From Aplysia californica (taxonomy: Eukaryota > Mollusca > Gastropoda > Aplysiida > Aplysiidae): a DNA stretch of 64,000 nt. This document shows, piece after piece, positions 11,601 to 22,309 of the stretch (position 1 is its first letter; each line of letters starts with the position of its first letter). The notes beneath the pieces are model-generated. The model saw nothing but the letters and a program-made list of their open reading frames with translations, searched no databases and had not been told where the DNA came from. The stretch spans positions 475,462-539,461 of the forward strand of contig NW_004797742.1 in assembly GCF_000002075.1 (NCBI RefSeq), in the 5' to 3' direction. A program made the translations under genes and the position numbers.

Positions 11601-14600
11601 TAGTAGAGGTTTTACGGCGCTCGCAACTGCATACGGTAATATGGGCGCCAAGGGATGGATGCCAACAGAGAAGTCCTTACAGGGAATCAGACTTACTCAG
11701 CTGACCTCTCTAGCTTCAACAGCACTAAGTCTGCTTCGACTATCAAGGCACCCCGAAAATAGCAGGGCACAAAAGTATGACAAATATACAAAAAAAGTAG
11801 ACGAAAAATGACGATAGTAAGGATTAGGACAGAAAAAGCAGCAGTCCCCTGTTGCAGTTCGGGCACAGTTATGAGCATGACATCGATGAATTAGCCCATT
11901 AACAATTCTACTGTGCATAAGAACAGGTTAATCCCCCCCCCCCCCCCGATTGGCCTACAGACACTCCAGTCAGTAGCATTGCCCCGGGGAGTTTTTAAAA
12001 AACCCAATAAACTTCCAGTATTGTCAAAAAACAAAGAACAATTCAACTTCGATTATCAACAGAGAGGGAACACAAAAAAAGATTTACACAATGAAACTGT
12101 AAATATAATTCCACAATATGCTTAAACCCCTGTCTAAAGAACGTGCAATATACATAAGCACGACAAAATTTTTAAAAACATGTTTTCAAATAAGACAAGA
12201 ATGGAAATATTTCTCGAAACATAAGCGAACGAAATCATCCAAGAGCATAGTAAAGAATAGGCAAGACAAGACGTGCCTTCACACGTCTAAGAAATGAATG
12301 AAAATCAGGAACTATGAAAACAAGAACCAAGACAAGGCTTTTCATAACTCGTTTGGAAAATGTACTACTCTGTGGATCAGAAACATTCAAACTTGCCACA
12401 AAAAAACCCTTAAAAAACATTGGCCTGACACAATATGAAAAGGAAAAGAATAATATAGAAATTAGTAAAGGAGAAAAAGTAGACTGCACATGGAAAACTT
12501 AAAACATGGAATCCACGAGGAAAGAGAATAAGAGGAAGGCTTAAAAGAAACTTGAAGGAGGGACTTAAGATTTGGACCTCAAGAAATGGGATACAGCTAG
12601 ACTGAGGTGAGGACCACAGCCCAGGTAAAAGTACATGGAGAGCTCTTATTGGTGGCCTGTGGCCTTTACTATGACACACAGTGAAAAGGCTGATGACTAT
12701 GATGATGATGATGATGATGATGAGCATAAAACGATCAAACCTTGCACTTACCAAGCTGAAAATAATTATTAAGTCCCCACGCATATATATCTCCTGTCTC
12801 TTTATCTTGAGCAAAGGTCATGTACTGGCCCGTCCACACATCAGAGAAGGTGGCCAGTTTCCGACTTCTGTGACGCTTCACCTTAACACGACCAGGACTG
12901 AGAATCATGTCTGAAAGATAAAATGCCAATATACATCTTTTTTGGGGGGAAAAGGACGAACAATACTTTTACATCCAATCTATCTATCAATACCCAAAAA
13001 AGAACACCTTAACTGCTGACAATTATTATACATAACAAGTCTCTAAAGACATGCTGGGTCAAAGATTACTAGGGCAGTCTCCAAACAAATTTAATTATTG
13101 GGTCCAAGAAGACCCTAAAGACTGCTATTTTTTCAACTACAGGCTGAAATAATCTCTTTGACTGACCACCTTCAGAAGATGAACAATGCCATAGCTGCCC
13201 ACCCCTCTCTGTGGCTATCACGGAAAGCCTTGCTCAAAATCAGGGACATTGTCTAATTATCAAAAACTTGCTGCCTTTTCGGTTTCTTTGTTTTACTTGG
13301 TCCAGAGTCTGACTTAGAACTCATCGCCAAATGTTTTGACACCATCTTTTCAAACCAGTGAAGAAGCCGAGCGCCGCGCATGCGTATCGGCCGACTGTGT
13401 CGAAACTGCAAACCTGCCAACTTTCCCGAATTTTTCGGGAATCTCCCAAATTTTCGTCCGTTTTCCCAAGCAAAAGAAGGCTAATTTTTCTGTTTTAGAA
13501 GTATGACTCCCAAGTTATTTTCCGGACCGTCTGTCAAAATCTGTGTTTCCGGGACAACAGCAATTTTTAAAGAAAATCCGTACAAAATGCAGATTGTCCG
13601 GGACAGTGGGCAGCTATGCAAAGCTGTCTGGTGGACAAAACTACTGTCTACCAGACAGGAATTATGATTTTGGGGAGACAGAGCCCTACACCTCCAGAAG
13701 TTTGTTCATTAAGACCAAGTATGAAGTAGTGATGCAATTGTATCAACAGCTCACTATATCGTGATTCTAATTCAACAGAGATGTTTGTGTAACATTCAAA
13801 CTAAATACTATTTACTGAGGTTAAATCTTTTGTAGAATTAAATATTCAGCAAATGCAGAGCTTTCCACTTTTTTATTTTGCTGTGCCCCAAATGGCCATA
13901 CTATTTTTTTTTTTTATGTTAAGTCCATACTCAGTCACTTCAGACTAAACAATAAACCCTAAGGAAGTGATGTTTAGTAGATTGAAAATGCAACATTCCA
14001 GAAACAATTAGACTTGATTGTCATCTAAGCTCTTTTTACTGTCAACAAAAAGTCTTAGAAGTGCAAATGCTAAAATATGACAACATGACCACAAAAATCT
14101 TACCGAGTCCTTTACGCCCCCCACGAGTAGCAAAACACTCAGCGATTCTTCCCAGCTGGCCCTGTTCAGCGCAACCTAAAAGTATCAAAAATGAAGGGAA
14201 AAAAATAATGAAATTGTATACAAAAAGAAAATGTCAATAATTTCTACCTAGCCAGGTCCATACAAAGTTATGGCAGATACCTCCCTGGCAAGGGTCAATA
14301 ATCTGCAAATAGTGAGTACTATTTGATGTGGCGGTAAAGAAATAGCAGTTCACCATAAGATAAATATACCACAAAGATGGACAGGGTGTGCAAAAAAAAC
14401 AACAACAAACCCATGTGCTCACACAGCACAAACAAGTCGAAACTGTATATAACGAAACTGATGTTACTTTTGACCAGACCTTCTCTATTGAGAATGTACA
14501 AAAATGTTTCTTTGCAAGACCCATGTCTAACAACTCAAATTACTTTTTCTACAAACTAAAAGCCAATACCAGCCAAAAAACATTTCATCTCATAAATCCA

Positions 14601-17600
14601 ATCACATTGGAAACCAAAATTTGTCACATTGTTCATTTGCTAATGCCAGATATGCACCATTTGTTTACAAACTGGCAGCAAGAGAATTATATCCATTGAT
14701 CACATACATCAGTGCCTACCAAGATGGGCAATGTAGCCCACTAGTGAGCAAGTTGGTAATTTTAGTGGGCAGTGGGATCATCCAGATAGGCAGGTATATT
14801 TAATGCGGCATTAGGAAACACAGTCAAACCTGCTCTATCTGCCACCTGTCCGGACCGCAGCTTCCCACTTCCTCCCTTGTCTTCTTTTTATATTATAGTA
14901 ACACTGTCTAAGACAACCATTTTCCTCCTCAGACATTGTTGGCCATATGAGACAATTTCGATTTGACGCGTAGGCAGGCGGCACTAAACTTTTAGCCCCT
15001 TAAAGGTGGAAAAAGTAGACACAAAGTAGGCACCTTTTTCCTGTGCGTTTTAGTTTTGGTAAGTGTTTACGGCACTCACAACTGCTGAAAAATAAGGAAA
15101 ATTCTGCTGCAGGTACCGCCCCCAGCAGGGTCCAGGGACAGTGGGTGGGGGTACAGGGGGCGAAGCCCCCGGAGAAATTGAAATTTAGTGCTTTTAGAGG
15201 GTTGAAAATGGCTTTTGGGAGCCTGTTTGAAGAGATCGCCTAAAAACCATAACATTTATTTATTCACCAACATTTTGTCTTGTTTGATTTCTTCACCAAG
15301 ATCTACATAATATACATCCATTGATGGCAATGTTTAAAAGCAGGTACCCCTTCCATTGCTACTATAATTCAATTAATTTGGCATTGCACCATTGATAGAA
15401 GGCAAACCTGGGAATAATGAATAGATATGTACCGTCACAATATAGTTACCCGGCGTATACCCTAATTTTCCTTAAATTTCACGTCTGAATGTCGCATGTC
15501 ACAACCTCAAAACACCACTCCGAATTATTCTTGATTTTAGTAGTTTTTGGCTGGTTTTAGCATAAATTTCTTTCATCGCAGCCCTTATCGCGTTCTTGTG
15601 CCGTAGAATCTTCATAATGATAAATTCTCTAGATCTAGACAAATTTGTAAAAAAATGTCTTTCTGACAGTAAATTTCTGTCCAAAATCACAAATTAATTT
15701 ACTTGATCAACGCGCAGATTTTCCAGCCGCGGCATCAGTCCGAAGATAGACAGACGGAATGAGTGAATGATAGAAAGGAGGAAATTGGCACAAAAAGTTC
15801 GCCAGATTTTGATCAATCCACAGGTAAAAATGTACTGACCAACCCACAATGAAAGCATGGGGCATAGGGGAATAATGGCCAATTGCAGGAAATGCGCAAT
15901 CTGGCAGGTTTCTATAACATTAACTTATTGCCAAGAGAATTACCGTTAATATCTGTAACTTATGCTAGTACTAGACGATACGAAGACAAGTACGGATCTT
16001 TTGCTACAGAGCTTCGGTAGTCCTACGCAGTCGCAGCTTTTTACAGAGGGAGTTGATAATGATGGAGGAACAAATACGGAACTGGCAGAAAGTACGGATT
16101 TCCGTAAAAATACAAAAGAGTGGAAGCACTGTAAATTTGAATTTAGTACGGGAGGCGGCCGAGGCCTACTCTAATCAATGGGCGCTGGCTACAAAAAGGT
16201 TGACAAGCACTGGAATACGTTGTGTGTGTAAATGCCATTATGGTTCAGTGGTCAAACAGACACCAGACAGAACCCAGTACAGCCTACCTAGAGTGAGAAG
16301 CTCTCCTCTGTCAGTGAGACAGGCCAGGTGGTCACTTCCTGATGCTATTTTGATAATCACCTCCTCTTGAATCAATTCCACAGGTGTCTTCTCAATACCA
16401 TTTGATGTTAAGCCTATAGAGCCATTTGCATCCTGAAAAAAAAAGTGTCATATCATGAGCCACTTTCAACTCAGTTCAGAGACATATTGACACAAATTGC
16501 ATCCAGCAATAAGCAAAATGCCCTTGAAGAAGTCCATAAGCTCAGAAGTAATCTTTCGTTCTTTAACTCTAAACTGGAATAAGTGTGAAAAAACATTGTC
16601 AATGAATAAAAATTCTATGCCAGAAACTCATCACACAAAAGGTAAAACATAATACTGCTGCTACATGCAAAGCAGAAAATTAACCGTCCAAATCTCACAA
16701 CAACAAACATTCAGTTAACACTTAATAATAATGACAATGTAGATCATTTCTATAGCGCCCACTCCCGTGTTAACACAGCTCTAGGCGCTTTACATAAATG
16801 CATGTACGAACAATATTCACCCACGCGCACACACACCCTCACACATTACACACACATGGACGTCAAATACACACACACACCTACTTGCTTATTACATGTG
16901 CACGCTTACACATCGTTACGAAATGGGGACATACAAATTCACATAATAAAATAATATACACAATGCAATTCGCAAAATACATAAATCGATACATAGTCAT
17001 TTACACAACACTGTACTGAACATAAATCTACTGACATAAAAAATGATGTCATTAAAGATATTTTAAATTTAGACTCAGATGTTGTATGTCTCCAGGGTTA
17101 AGATCGCCTGATCTTAGTGATTTTTTAAATGGAACATAAATCTGGATGAGACCATTAAGATATGAGGGAGCTTTGTTACTGACACATTTATGACATAATG
17201 TTGCAATTTTATACGACATTCTAGCTGACACGGGGAGCCAATGCAACGTTCTTAACATGGGGGTAATTTATCCTGTATGCCAACTTGAGAAGCCACAATC
17301 CATCCACAAGATACGAAAAAGACCAAAAAATTACAGAGCAGGAGAAAAACGCAGCCTGTCAGGCACAGAACACCAACACACCTGAGACAGGTGATTTTTT
17401 TCTACATGTAACACTAAACAACCTTTAAAAATGTACCCCGCCAGCAGCACACTTCACTTTTTTTTAAAGTCATTTGCGTGGTAGGAGTGCCTTTTCGAAG
17501 CTCATCATGGACTTAAGTTTAAGCCCTTCAGCCTCATGCAATATCATAGATGGAAAAGGCTTTTCTTTGAGTTGCTGCCCCTAGAATCTTATAAGTAGAA

Positions 17601-19588
17601 GCTGTTAAATGTCCCACACGATGAGGCATTCGAAAAGTTGTAGTTCATGGCAAGTTAACAAGATAAAAGTCACATTTCACCTTAAGTATTTACTTTCCTT
17701 GTAAAGTATTCCCACAATAGGGGGGAAAATCCTAAAATAGAAGCAATATATTTATCACCTATTTCATACCTTTAGAAACCCTCACCACACACTTAAAAAG
17801 CTCTCCTAAGCTCTAAACATTTTCTACACTTGGAGATGAAAGACTAAATGTATTTTTTTTAACAAACATTTGTGCACATTAGTTAATTATTTTCTCAGTA
17901 GATACTGTGTCAGGAAAGCTTCTCTGGTTTCCTTACTTTCATCTTGAAAAACCTACAAAGTACAAAGTCCACAAAATGTAAACTACCAGATGGTCAGGGA
18001 ATACAGCATACTAATATTAAAACAATCAATCATATATGTGAGGCAGCGTGGTGGAATCAGGCTCTTGTCAACATAATCAAAGTGAAGAAACTTGCATGTT
18101 TCTGCAGGTTTGTGAATTTTTGTCAAATTTTCGTTTTTTGGCTCAGCACCTTTCATGCCTATTAAAGAACTCATTTCTATGTGGATTTTTTTTTTACGCC
18201 AATTCAAGGTACAATAAATGTAAACTTTCAGTTGCCACGGGCTCTTAAGCTAAGGAAATAATTAACTAATCTTTGGCGGCCATTTTCTCACTAATTTTAG
18301 CTCTGAAAACAGGTGACCCCCACCTCCTTTATTCGCAAATATCTCGACTTGTATTCAAGATAAATGGATATTTTTTTCATCCAAATAAAGAAGTGAACAA
18401 GCTTTCAGATGATAACAATAACTCTACATGTCCAAAAATTGACGAGAGCTTGGTTCCATCACGCTGCCTCACATATTGCACAGTTGCTTCGGATGAAGAT
18501 TTATAAAACAGCTATATCACTTGCACTGCAGACAGAGATTACCTCATCAAACACTTACTCTGAAGTTTCCCCAGGCATATACTCTGCCATCATCTGAGAG
18601 TGCTGCAGTGTGACTGTCACCGCCCGTTACCATGACAATAGGACAAGGGATGTTCACTTTGGCAGGTCTGGTCTCAGAGCCTTCCACACTTGTGTCCCGC
18701 CCTAAGGCACCTTCATCGTTGCAGCCAAAAGTGTATACCTGAATACAAAACAAAGTTCCATGTTCCATCAAGTTGAGATTTTGATATCTCTGTAACAGAT
18801 TCTTTATTTATGGTTGCAACAAATAAAATTAGAGTAATGTAACATCAGAATTAATTAGCAAAAAGGGGAACCAGTAATTTGTAGTATCAAATATTGCAGC
18901 AGCAGTTGGCACTGATTGAACCCAATGTAGAATAGTGTGTGTGCTGATCAACATTGAACTATGTCCTGTGATGTCACTTGTGTTTAGCTTATTAAAATAG
19001 AGCCAAAGTTAGACAGAACATGTAGGTTGTGAGCACATAATTAAATATAAAGGTGAAATTAACATTATGTCCTGAATTTCATTACAAATAATTTTCAAAT
19101 TAACACACAATAAAACTGTTTGCTGTTCTAGTGGTGCAATTAACTGTTTCTGAATACAAAATTAATACAAACCTGGCCTGTACTGGTCAGGCACACAGTA
19201 TGCATGCCCCCCGCACAAACTTGAATGACAGGATCAGGAATATCCACAAAAGACATCCTTGAACGCTCCATTATGTCCTCACCGAGGCCTAACTGGCCCA
19301 CATCTCCTTGACCACAAGTAAGAACCACGCCTTGTGTTGAGCCATGTGAATCATGGCTCACTGGGAGAAGAAAAGAAAGTAAATTTTTTTAAAGGTTAAA
19401 GAAACTAAATAAATGACATTAACACAGTATAAAATACATCCTCGGTGCAAAAGGAAGAGCACACACTTGATAACAATATATTGTCGTCCATTAATAGCAA
19501 CTAAAATACCCTCACCTTTCAATCGTTTCCGAGCAGAACCCTCCTCAATATGATTCAAAGTGCGTTTTTTGCCTTGAGCCTTTGACAT
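8560..19588 (-). CDS. RCC1: RCC1, Ran guanine nucleotide exchange factor (complete gene, 10 coding exons)
   Basis: Chromatin-bound factor that exchanges GDP for GTP on Ran, setting the RanGTP gradient used for nuclear transport and spindle assembly. The joined exons (19516-19588, 19173-19360, 18559-18738, 16288-16432, 14104-14175, 12752-12910, 11168-11284, 10246-10404, 9449-9554, 8560-8638) give 1278 nt, that is 425 residues plus stop, close to the 421 of human RCC1. All junctions are GT-AG and keep phase. The basic N-terminus ([19 protein letters not shown]) fits the nucleosome/DNA-binding tail and nuclear localisation signal of the family. Seven-bladed propeller repeats follow, with hallmark stretches [61 protein letters not shown] and [12 protein letters not shown]. 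The catalytic-face GDSHTAAL segment is conserved. The gene looks intact and is certainly the RCC1 orthologue rather than a generic RCC1-repeat protein. Confidence 0.96.
9449..9554 (-). CDS. RCC1: RCC1 coding exon 9
   Basis: Residues 365-399: [20 protein letters not shown], then [15 protein letters not shown]. It matches the WGMGTNYQLGTGQDED segment of vertebrate RCC1. Leaves phase 2 at AAG|GTATGT. Confidence 0.94.
10246..10404 (-). CDS. RCC1: RCC1 coding exon 8
   Basis: Residues 312-364: [20 protein letters not shown] through [14 protein letters not shown]. Acceptor CTCCTTTCCCAG, donor GATG|GTGAGA. Confidence 0.94.
10975..11155 (-). repeat. hairpin-headed repeat, head B with body B (RCC1 intron 7)
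   Basis: Minus-strand copy of the 684-880 repeat. The stem is AGCACTT/AAATGCT with one mismatch. It ends a few bases from the exon 7 donor. Confidence 0.75.
11168..11284 (-). CDS. RCC1: RCC1 coding exon 7
   Basis: Residues 273-311: [20 protein letters not shown] through [24 protein letters not shown] is a family hallmark. Acceptor TTTTGCACAG, donor AAAG|GTAAGG. Confidence 0.94.
11594..11998 (+). repeat. hairpin-headed repeat, head A with body A (RCC1 intron 6)
   Basis: The most complete uninterrupted family A copy, about 400 bp: head TTTTAGTAGAGGTTTTACGG, stem-loop, then the body shared with 3985-4335 and 39098-39455. A poly-C run lies at 11934-11947. Confidence 0.8.
12310..12728 (+). mobile_element. 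LINE fragment, 3' end of the reverse-transcriptase ORF
   Basis: Antisense to RCC1 in intron 6. Translation gives [20 protein letters not shown], then in another frame [20 protein letters not shown], then after a stop [13 protein letters not shown]. These match in order the typical C-terminal segments of LINE polymerases (LLYG.ETW; WNP.GKRKRGRP; WR..V.GLCP). At least one in-frame stop and a frame change show it is dead. It ends in a (GAT)n run that may be the LINE 3' tail. The clade was not assigned. Confidence 0.7.
12752..12910 (-). CDS. RCC1: RCC1 coding exon 6
   Basis: Residues 220-272: [20 protein letters not shown], then [12 protein letters not shown] and [13 protein letters not shown]. 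It encodes the lysine/arginine-rich loop and the next blade. Donor CTTG|GTAAGT. Confidence 0.94.
13190..13618. mobile_element. 429-bp inverted-repeat element, relative of 2985-3976
   Basis: Starts CATAGCTGCCCAC and ends GTGGGCAGCTATG, matching the ends of the element at 2985-3976. The interior includes a short palindrome, CCCGAATTTTTCGGG. No clear target duplication. It sits in RCC1 intron 5 with no coding. Confidence 0.55.
14104..14175 (-). CDS. RCC1: RCC1 coding exon 5
   Basis: Residues 196-219: [20 protein letters not shown] then RKGL, matching the [20 protein letters not shown] segment of vertebrate RCC1. Only 72 nt, bounded by TTTTAG and GTAAGA. Confidence 0.94.
14818..14960. repeat. 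MITE fragment related to 51751-52195
   Basis: ACAGTCAAACCTGCTCTATC resembles the reverse complement of the right end of the 51751-52195 element, and AGACAACCATTTTCCTCCTC resembles its interior. Partial copy in RCC1 intron 4. Confidence 0.45.
15047..15240 (+). repeat. hairpin head remnant plus GC-rich segment
   Basis: A head-like TTTAGTTTTGGTAAGTGTTT precedes GGCACTCACAACTGCTG, then an otherwise unique GC-rich stretch with a short open frame (15043-15243) lacking recognisable similarity. Treated as a decayed repeat. Confidence 0.4.
15250..16287. other. RCC1 intron 4 sequence, no feature recognised
   Basis: Short unsupported open frames only (15499-15690 and 15694-15882 minus; 15962-16174 plus). 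No domain or splice support. Confidence 0.45.
16288..16432 (-). CDS. RCC1: RCC1 coding exon 4
   Basis: Residues 148-195: [20 protein letters not shown], then [20 protein letters not shown]. Acceptor is a long T-run then CAG; donor CTAG|GTAGGC; leaves phase 1. Confidence 0.93.
16735..17258 (-). mobile_element. L2/CR1-like LINE 3' end
   Basis: The minus-strand frame 17258-17052 reads [20 protein letters not shown] followed by [16 protein letters not shown], the familiar C-terminal motif (LHWLPV..R..YKI; APSYL) of many LINE polymerases. Downstream on the minus strand is a 3' UTR-like tail with TGTAAAGCGCCTAGAGC and GGGCGCTATAGAAATG ending in an ATT-rich repeat, as in L2/CR1-like elements. A CA-rich insert lies at 16820-16890. 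Truncated at the 5' side. Within RCC1 intron 3. Confidence 0.65.
18034..18476. mobile_element. 443-bp MITE, copy 1 (RCC1 intron 3)
   Basis: Terminal inverted repeats start ATATGTGAGGCAGCGTGGTG at the left; the reverse complement of the right end is ATATGTGAGGCAGCGTGATG, and similarity extends about 40 bp inward. Copy 2, inverted, is at 44044-44480. No coding capacity. Confidence 0.75.
18559..18738 (-). CDS. RCC1: RCC1 coding exon 3
   Basis: Residues 88-147, exactly 60 codons in phase 0: [20 protein letters not shown] through [20 protein letters not shown]. This is the most conserved part of the family. Donor CAGA|GTAAGT. Confidence 0.96.
19173..19360 (-). CDS. RCC1: RCC1 coding exon 2
   Basis: Residues 25-87, the first propeller blade, containing [15 protein letters not shown] and ending in LTSTGQ. 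Acceptor TTCTCCCAG, donor CCAG|GTTTGT; leaves phase 0. Confidence 0.95.
19516..19588 (-). CDS. RCC1: RCC1 coding exon 1
   Basis: Residues 1-24 plus one base: start [20 protein letters not shown], a basic tail. The ATG directly follows TTTTGTTCCAG, a good 3' splice site, so the 5' UTR probably lies on a separate upstream exon. The donor is AAAG|GTGAGG. Confidence 0.93.
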
Positions 19589-20122
19589 CTGGAACAAAAG
19601 AAAATACACGTTTTACACGCTATAACCATTCAAGTAATCTGTGCCTATACAATACACCATAGGCATCTGTGTGTCTCATAAGCTTGCCACTTTACTTTCT
19701 AGAATACTATTATCAAGTGGGCTATTAAATACTTGCAATAATATTAATACCACAGATTTTTTTAAAAAGAATTAGATCTTGGCTTGATGAAGTTTTCTTG
19801 AAAATTGATTTAAAATGGTAACCTACAACTCAGGGTCTTTCCACCACCATTGCAGTATCATCATTACTTCCAACACCATTTGTCTTTCCACATGTTTCAT
19901 TTCATTTTGTTATAGTTTTTCTGTAATTAATTTTTTTTTTAATCACATTGCACAAAATCGACAGCCAATGGCCTCTTCCCAAAGCTTCTTCTCCCAGAAA
20001 GCCGAGAGTGCAGGAGGGGTCTAGGGCTGTACACATAGCGGCATAAGGCTATGCATACAGGAGCCGTACGAATAAGTCACTTAGATATAATATCACTAGA
20101 TTCTAAATCTAGATCTATTAAT
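19589..20122. other. 5' flank of RCC1; no coding
   Basis: The RCC1 ATG abuts a splice acceptor, so this stretch is probably 5' UTR intron. A promoter or first exon could not be fixed. A poly-T tract is at 19928-19938. Confidence 0.4.
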
Positions 20123-20226
20123 CAGAGTGTCTACGTACACGGTAACCGGGCACGTAGTCTCAGTATCTACGTACACGGTAACCGGGTGCTTAGTTTCAAC
20201 GGTCCCTTGAGCTAGGTGCACGGAAA
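20123..20226 (+). repeat. left terminal inverted repeat of Merlin
   Basis: Contains two tandem copies of the block CTACGTACACGGTAACCGGG/GTACACGGTAACCGGG, then CCTTGAGCTAGGTGCACGG. Confidence 0.85.
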
Positions 20227-20791
20227 ATTATACTTCACTCCCTTCATGGCCTAGACTTTTTACATTTTTCCCCCATTTTCCTGTTGTATTTATTTGTCAG
20301 TTTCACGTAAAACTTTGAACCCAAATAATGGAACACATCCGTTGTGTTTACCCACTTTATAAATATATGAATATGGCCTTTCTTTTTGCCGCAAATGAAT
20401 AGTTATTGAGCTACTGATGTTTGAAAAAATAGAATCAAACCAAACAGAAAAATGGGTCAATGTGACTGTAAACATGGCTTATGCGCATGCACAATTTTTA
20501 CCCTAATTGCATATTAATACTCGCGCATGCGTTGTTCTCGCCATTGCCGTACTGATTTTTTTCTGCGCATGCGCAGTACTAGTTCAGCGAGATTTAAATA
20601 ATTCTGGGAGGTTGTGCCTTGTGACGGTAAATTTCTGATTGCTGTTTGATCTGTACTGTTTTATGATGGGTCTTGTGATGATCATGTGCATTCTTGTGAG
20701 GATCATGTGCCTTCGGGCAAGTCTTTTTTGCTCATCATTCCGTGGATAATTGTGCGTTCAAGATCATTTGTGCTGGATAGTATTTATTAAA

Positions 20792-21857
20792 ATGAACAGT
20801 GATTCTTTGTTGATGGCCTGTGTTTCGCATAGTGATAGTGCTTGTTCTTCGTGCTCTATAGATTATTTTGCAGCTATCCACAGATTTTATGACGATGACG
20901 AGGAGTATAGTAACTATTTAATGAACCATGATTTTCTCGCAGATAAACTTGTGTGCCCTAAGTGCAGTGGAATTTGCACATTTCGACCAAGTCAGCATAT
21001 CTGGCGGTGCAGATCTAGCTCGGTGATTCCGAAACCAAAAAAACTCAAACACTGTGATTTTTCTGTCTCCACATATAAGGGTACTTTTTTAGATGGTTGC
21101 TGCCTTCCTCCCTGGAAGGTTGTATTGTTCGTAAATCACTATCTGAGCCGCCACTGGGACCACAAATTGTTTTATTGGAGTGTTAAAAAATTTCCAGTAA
21201 AATCTCTGTTGACTGGCGGTCATTTTGCTCCGAAATGACCGATGCTTGGTTTTCCAGTCAAGAGGCAATCGGTGGACCTGGGGTGCATGTTGAGATAGAC
21301 GAAACACTGATAGTGCGTTGTAAGTATGAGAGAAGTTGACCCCTAAACCAGATTTGGCTGTTTGGGGGTGTCGAACGAATATCAAAGCAGCAGTTTGTCG
21401 TTGCCCTTACAAGCGACATTGGAGAAAAGAGAAACAAAGAAACCCTGAGGGCTTTGATTGAAAAGTACATTCGCCCAGGATCCGTAATCTTCAGCGATTC
21501 TTAGAAGGCGTACCACGGCCTTGATAAGTTGGGATACGATCATCACATGATCAACCACTCGGAAAGTCTTGTGAGCTCAGAGGACTTAAACATTCACACC
21601 CAAAACATCTAGCAGTTGTGGCGGGATATAAAGGAGTGGGTGAAGCGTCCCGGCATTCGCTCAAAATACCTGTTCTAGTACTTAACACGGTACTTGTGTT
21701 TGTACCTTCGGCAAAACACACGGAAATACCCCGTTTATTCTGGAAAGAAGCCGCCCGACTGTACCCCACCAACTCTGGCCGACGGCGGAGTGTCCAGATT
21801 GAGAGTTCAGAAAGCGAGTGTTCCGAGGAAGAGGGAGAGGAAGAACCCGAAAATTAA
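20792..21857 (+). pseudogene. Merlin transposase relic (ISXO2-like DDE domain)
   Basis: Starts MNSDSLLMACVSHSDSACSS. A zinc-ribbon-like segment, LVCPKCSGICTFRPSQHIWR, leads into TYKGTFLDGCCLPPWKVVLF, as in ISXO2-like transposases. In a shifted frame the catalytic core follows: IGGPGVHVEIDETLIVRCKY (first Asp), WLFGGVERISKQQF, IRPGSVIFSDS (second Asp), AYHGLDKLGYDHHMINHSES, then QLWRDIKEWVKR (Glu). The copy is broken: a frame change near 21210, and stops after YERS near 21340, after FSDS near 21503 and after HTQNI near 21611. Three NRF-1-like GCGCATGC sites lie upstream (20481, 20522, 20564). Family call is firm; the gene is not functional as it stands. Confidence 0.85.
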
Positions 21858-22170
21858 CGGTGAGTTGTTTAAAAATCTGGGGGGTTCAGGGGAGCTTCCC
21901 ATTATTTTTCTTTTCTTTCCCCTGTAAAGCAATGGTTAGCGGCAATTTTCACGGCCATATTCCTTTTCAGCACCCCAAAAAACGTGAGGTCACCAAAAAT
22001 AGTGCTTTTGCGTGCGGGTGCATCAGTAAAAATTTACCCAATGGAAGAACAACGAATAGATTATTTTTAGGCCTATGTCATAATTGTTACAGTAATCAGG
22101 CCATCATTGGAGAATTCTGGGTGACAAAAGCAAAAGAAGTCAAGGTAATGAAGGGAGCGAAGCATTTATG

Positions 22171-22276
22171 ATTTACCGTGCACCTAGCTCAAGGGGGCCC
22201 CGAAACTAAGCACCTGGTTACCGTGCACGTCGACACTGAGACAACGTGCCCAGTTACCGTGTACAAAGACACTTCC
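22171..22276 (-). repeat. right terminal inverted repeat of Merlin
   Basis: Reverse complement of the left end with scattered substitutions: TTACCGTGCACCTAGCTCAA ... GTTACCGTGTACAAAGACAC. Confidence 0.85.
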
Positions 22277-22309
22277 ATTAATTCTACAAAAACTAGGAGG
22301 AGGGTAGGC

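Larger units (their letters stand above)
20123..22276 (+). mobile_element. Merlin (IS1016/ISXO2-like) DNA transposon, decayed
   Basis: About 2.15 kb, with roughly 100-bp terminal inverted repeats at 20123-20226 and 22171-22276. The left end AGAGTGTCTACGTACACGGT mirrors the right end GTTACCGTGTACAAAGACAC. Each end carries two copies of a motif around ACGTACACGGTAACCGGG. ATTAAT flanks both sides directly (20117-20122 and 22277-22282), possibly the remains of an 8-9 bp target duplication typical of Merlin. It encloses the transposase relic. Confidence 0.8.

Noticed and set aside
16053-16370. 105-codon plus-strand frame
   Set aside because: Its 3' part is antisense to RCC1 exon 4, and the 5' part has no similarity.
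20750-21238. 162-codon open frame taken as a host gene
   Set aside because: It is the N-terminal part of the Merlin transposase relic: the catalytic core follows in another frame and the whole lies between the inverted ends.
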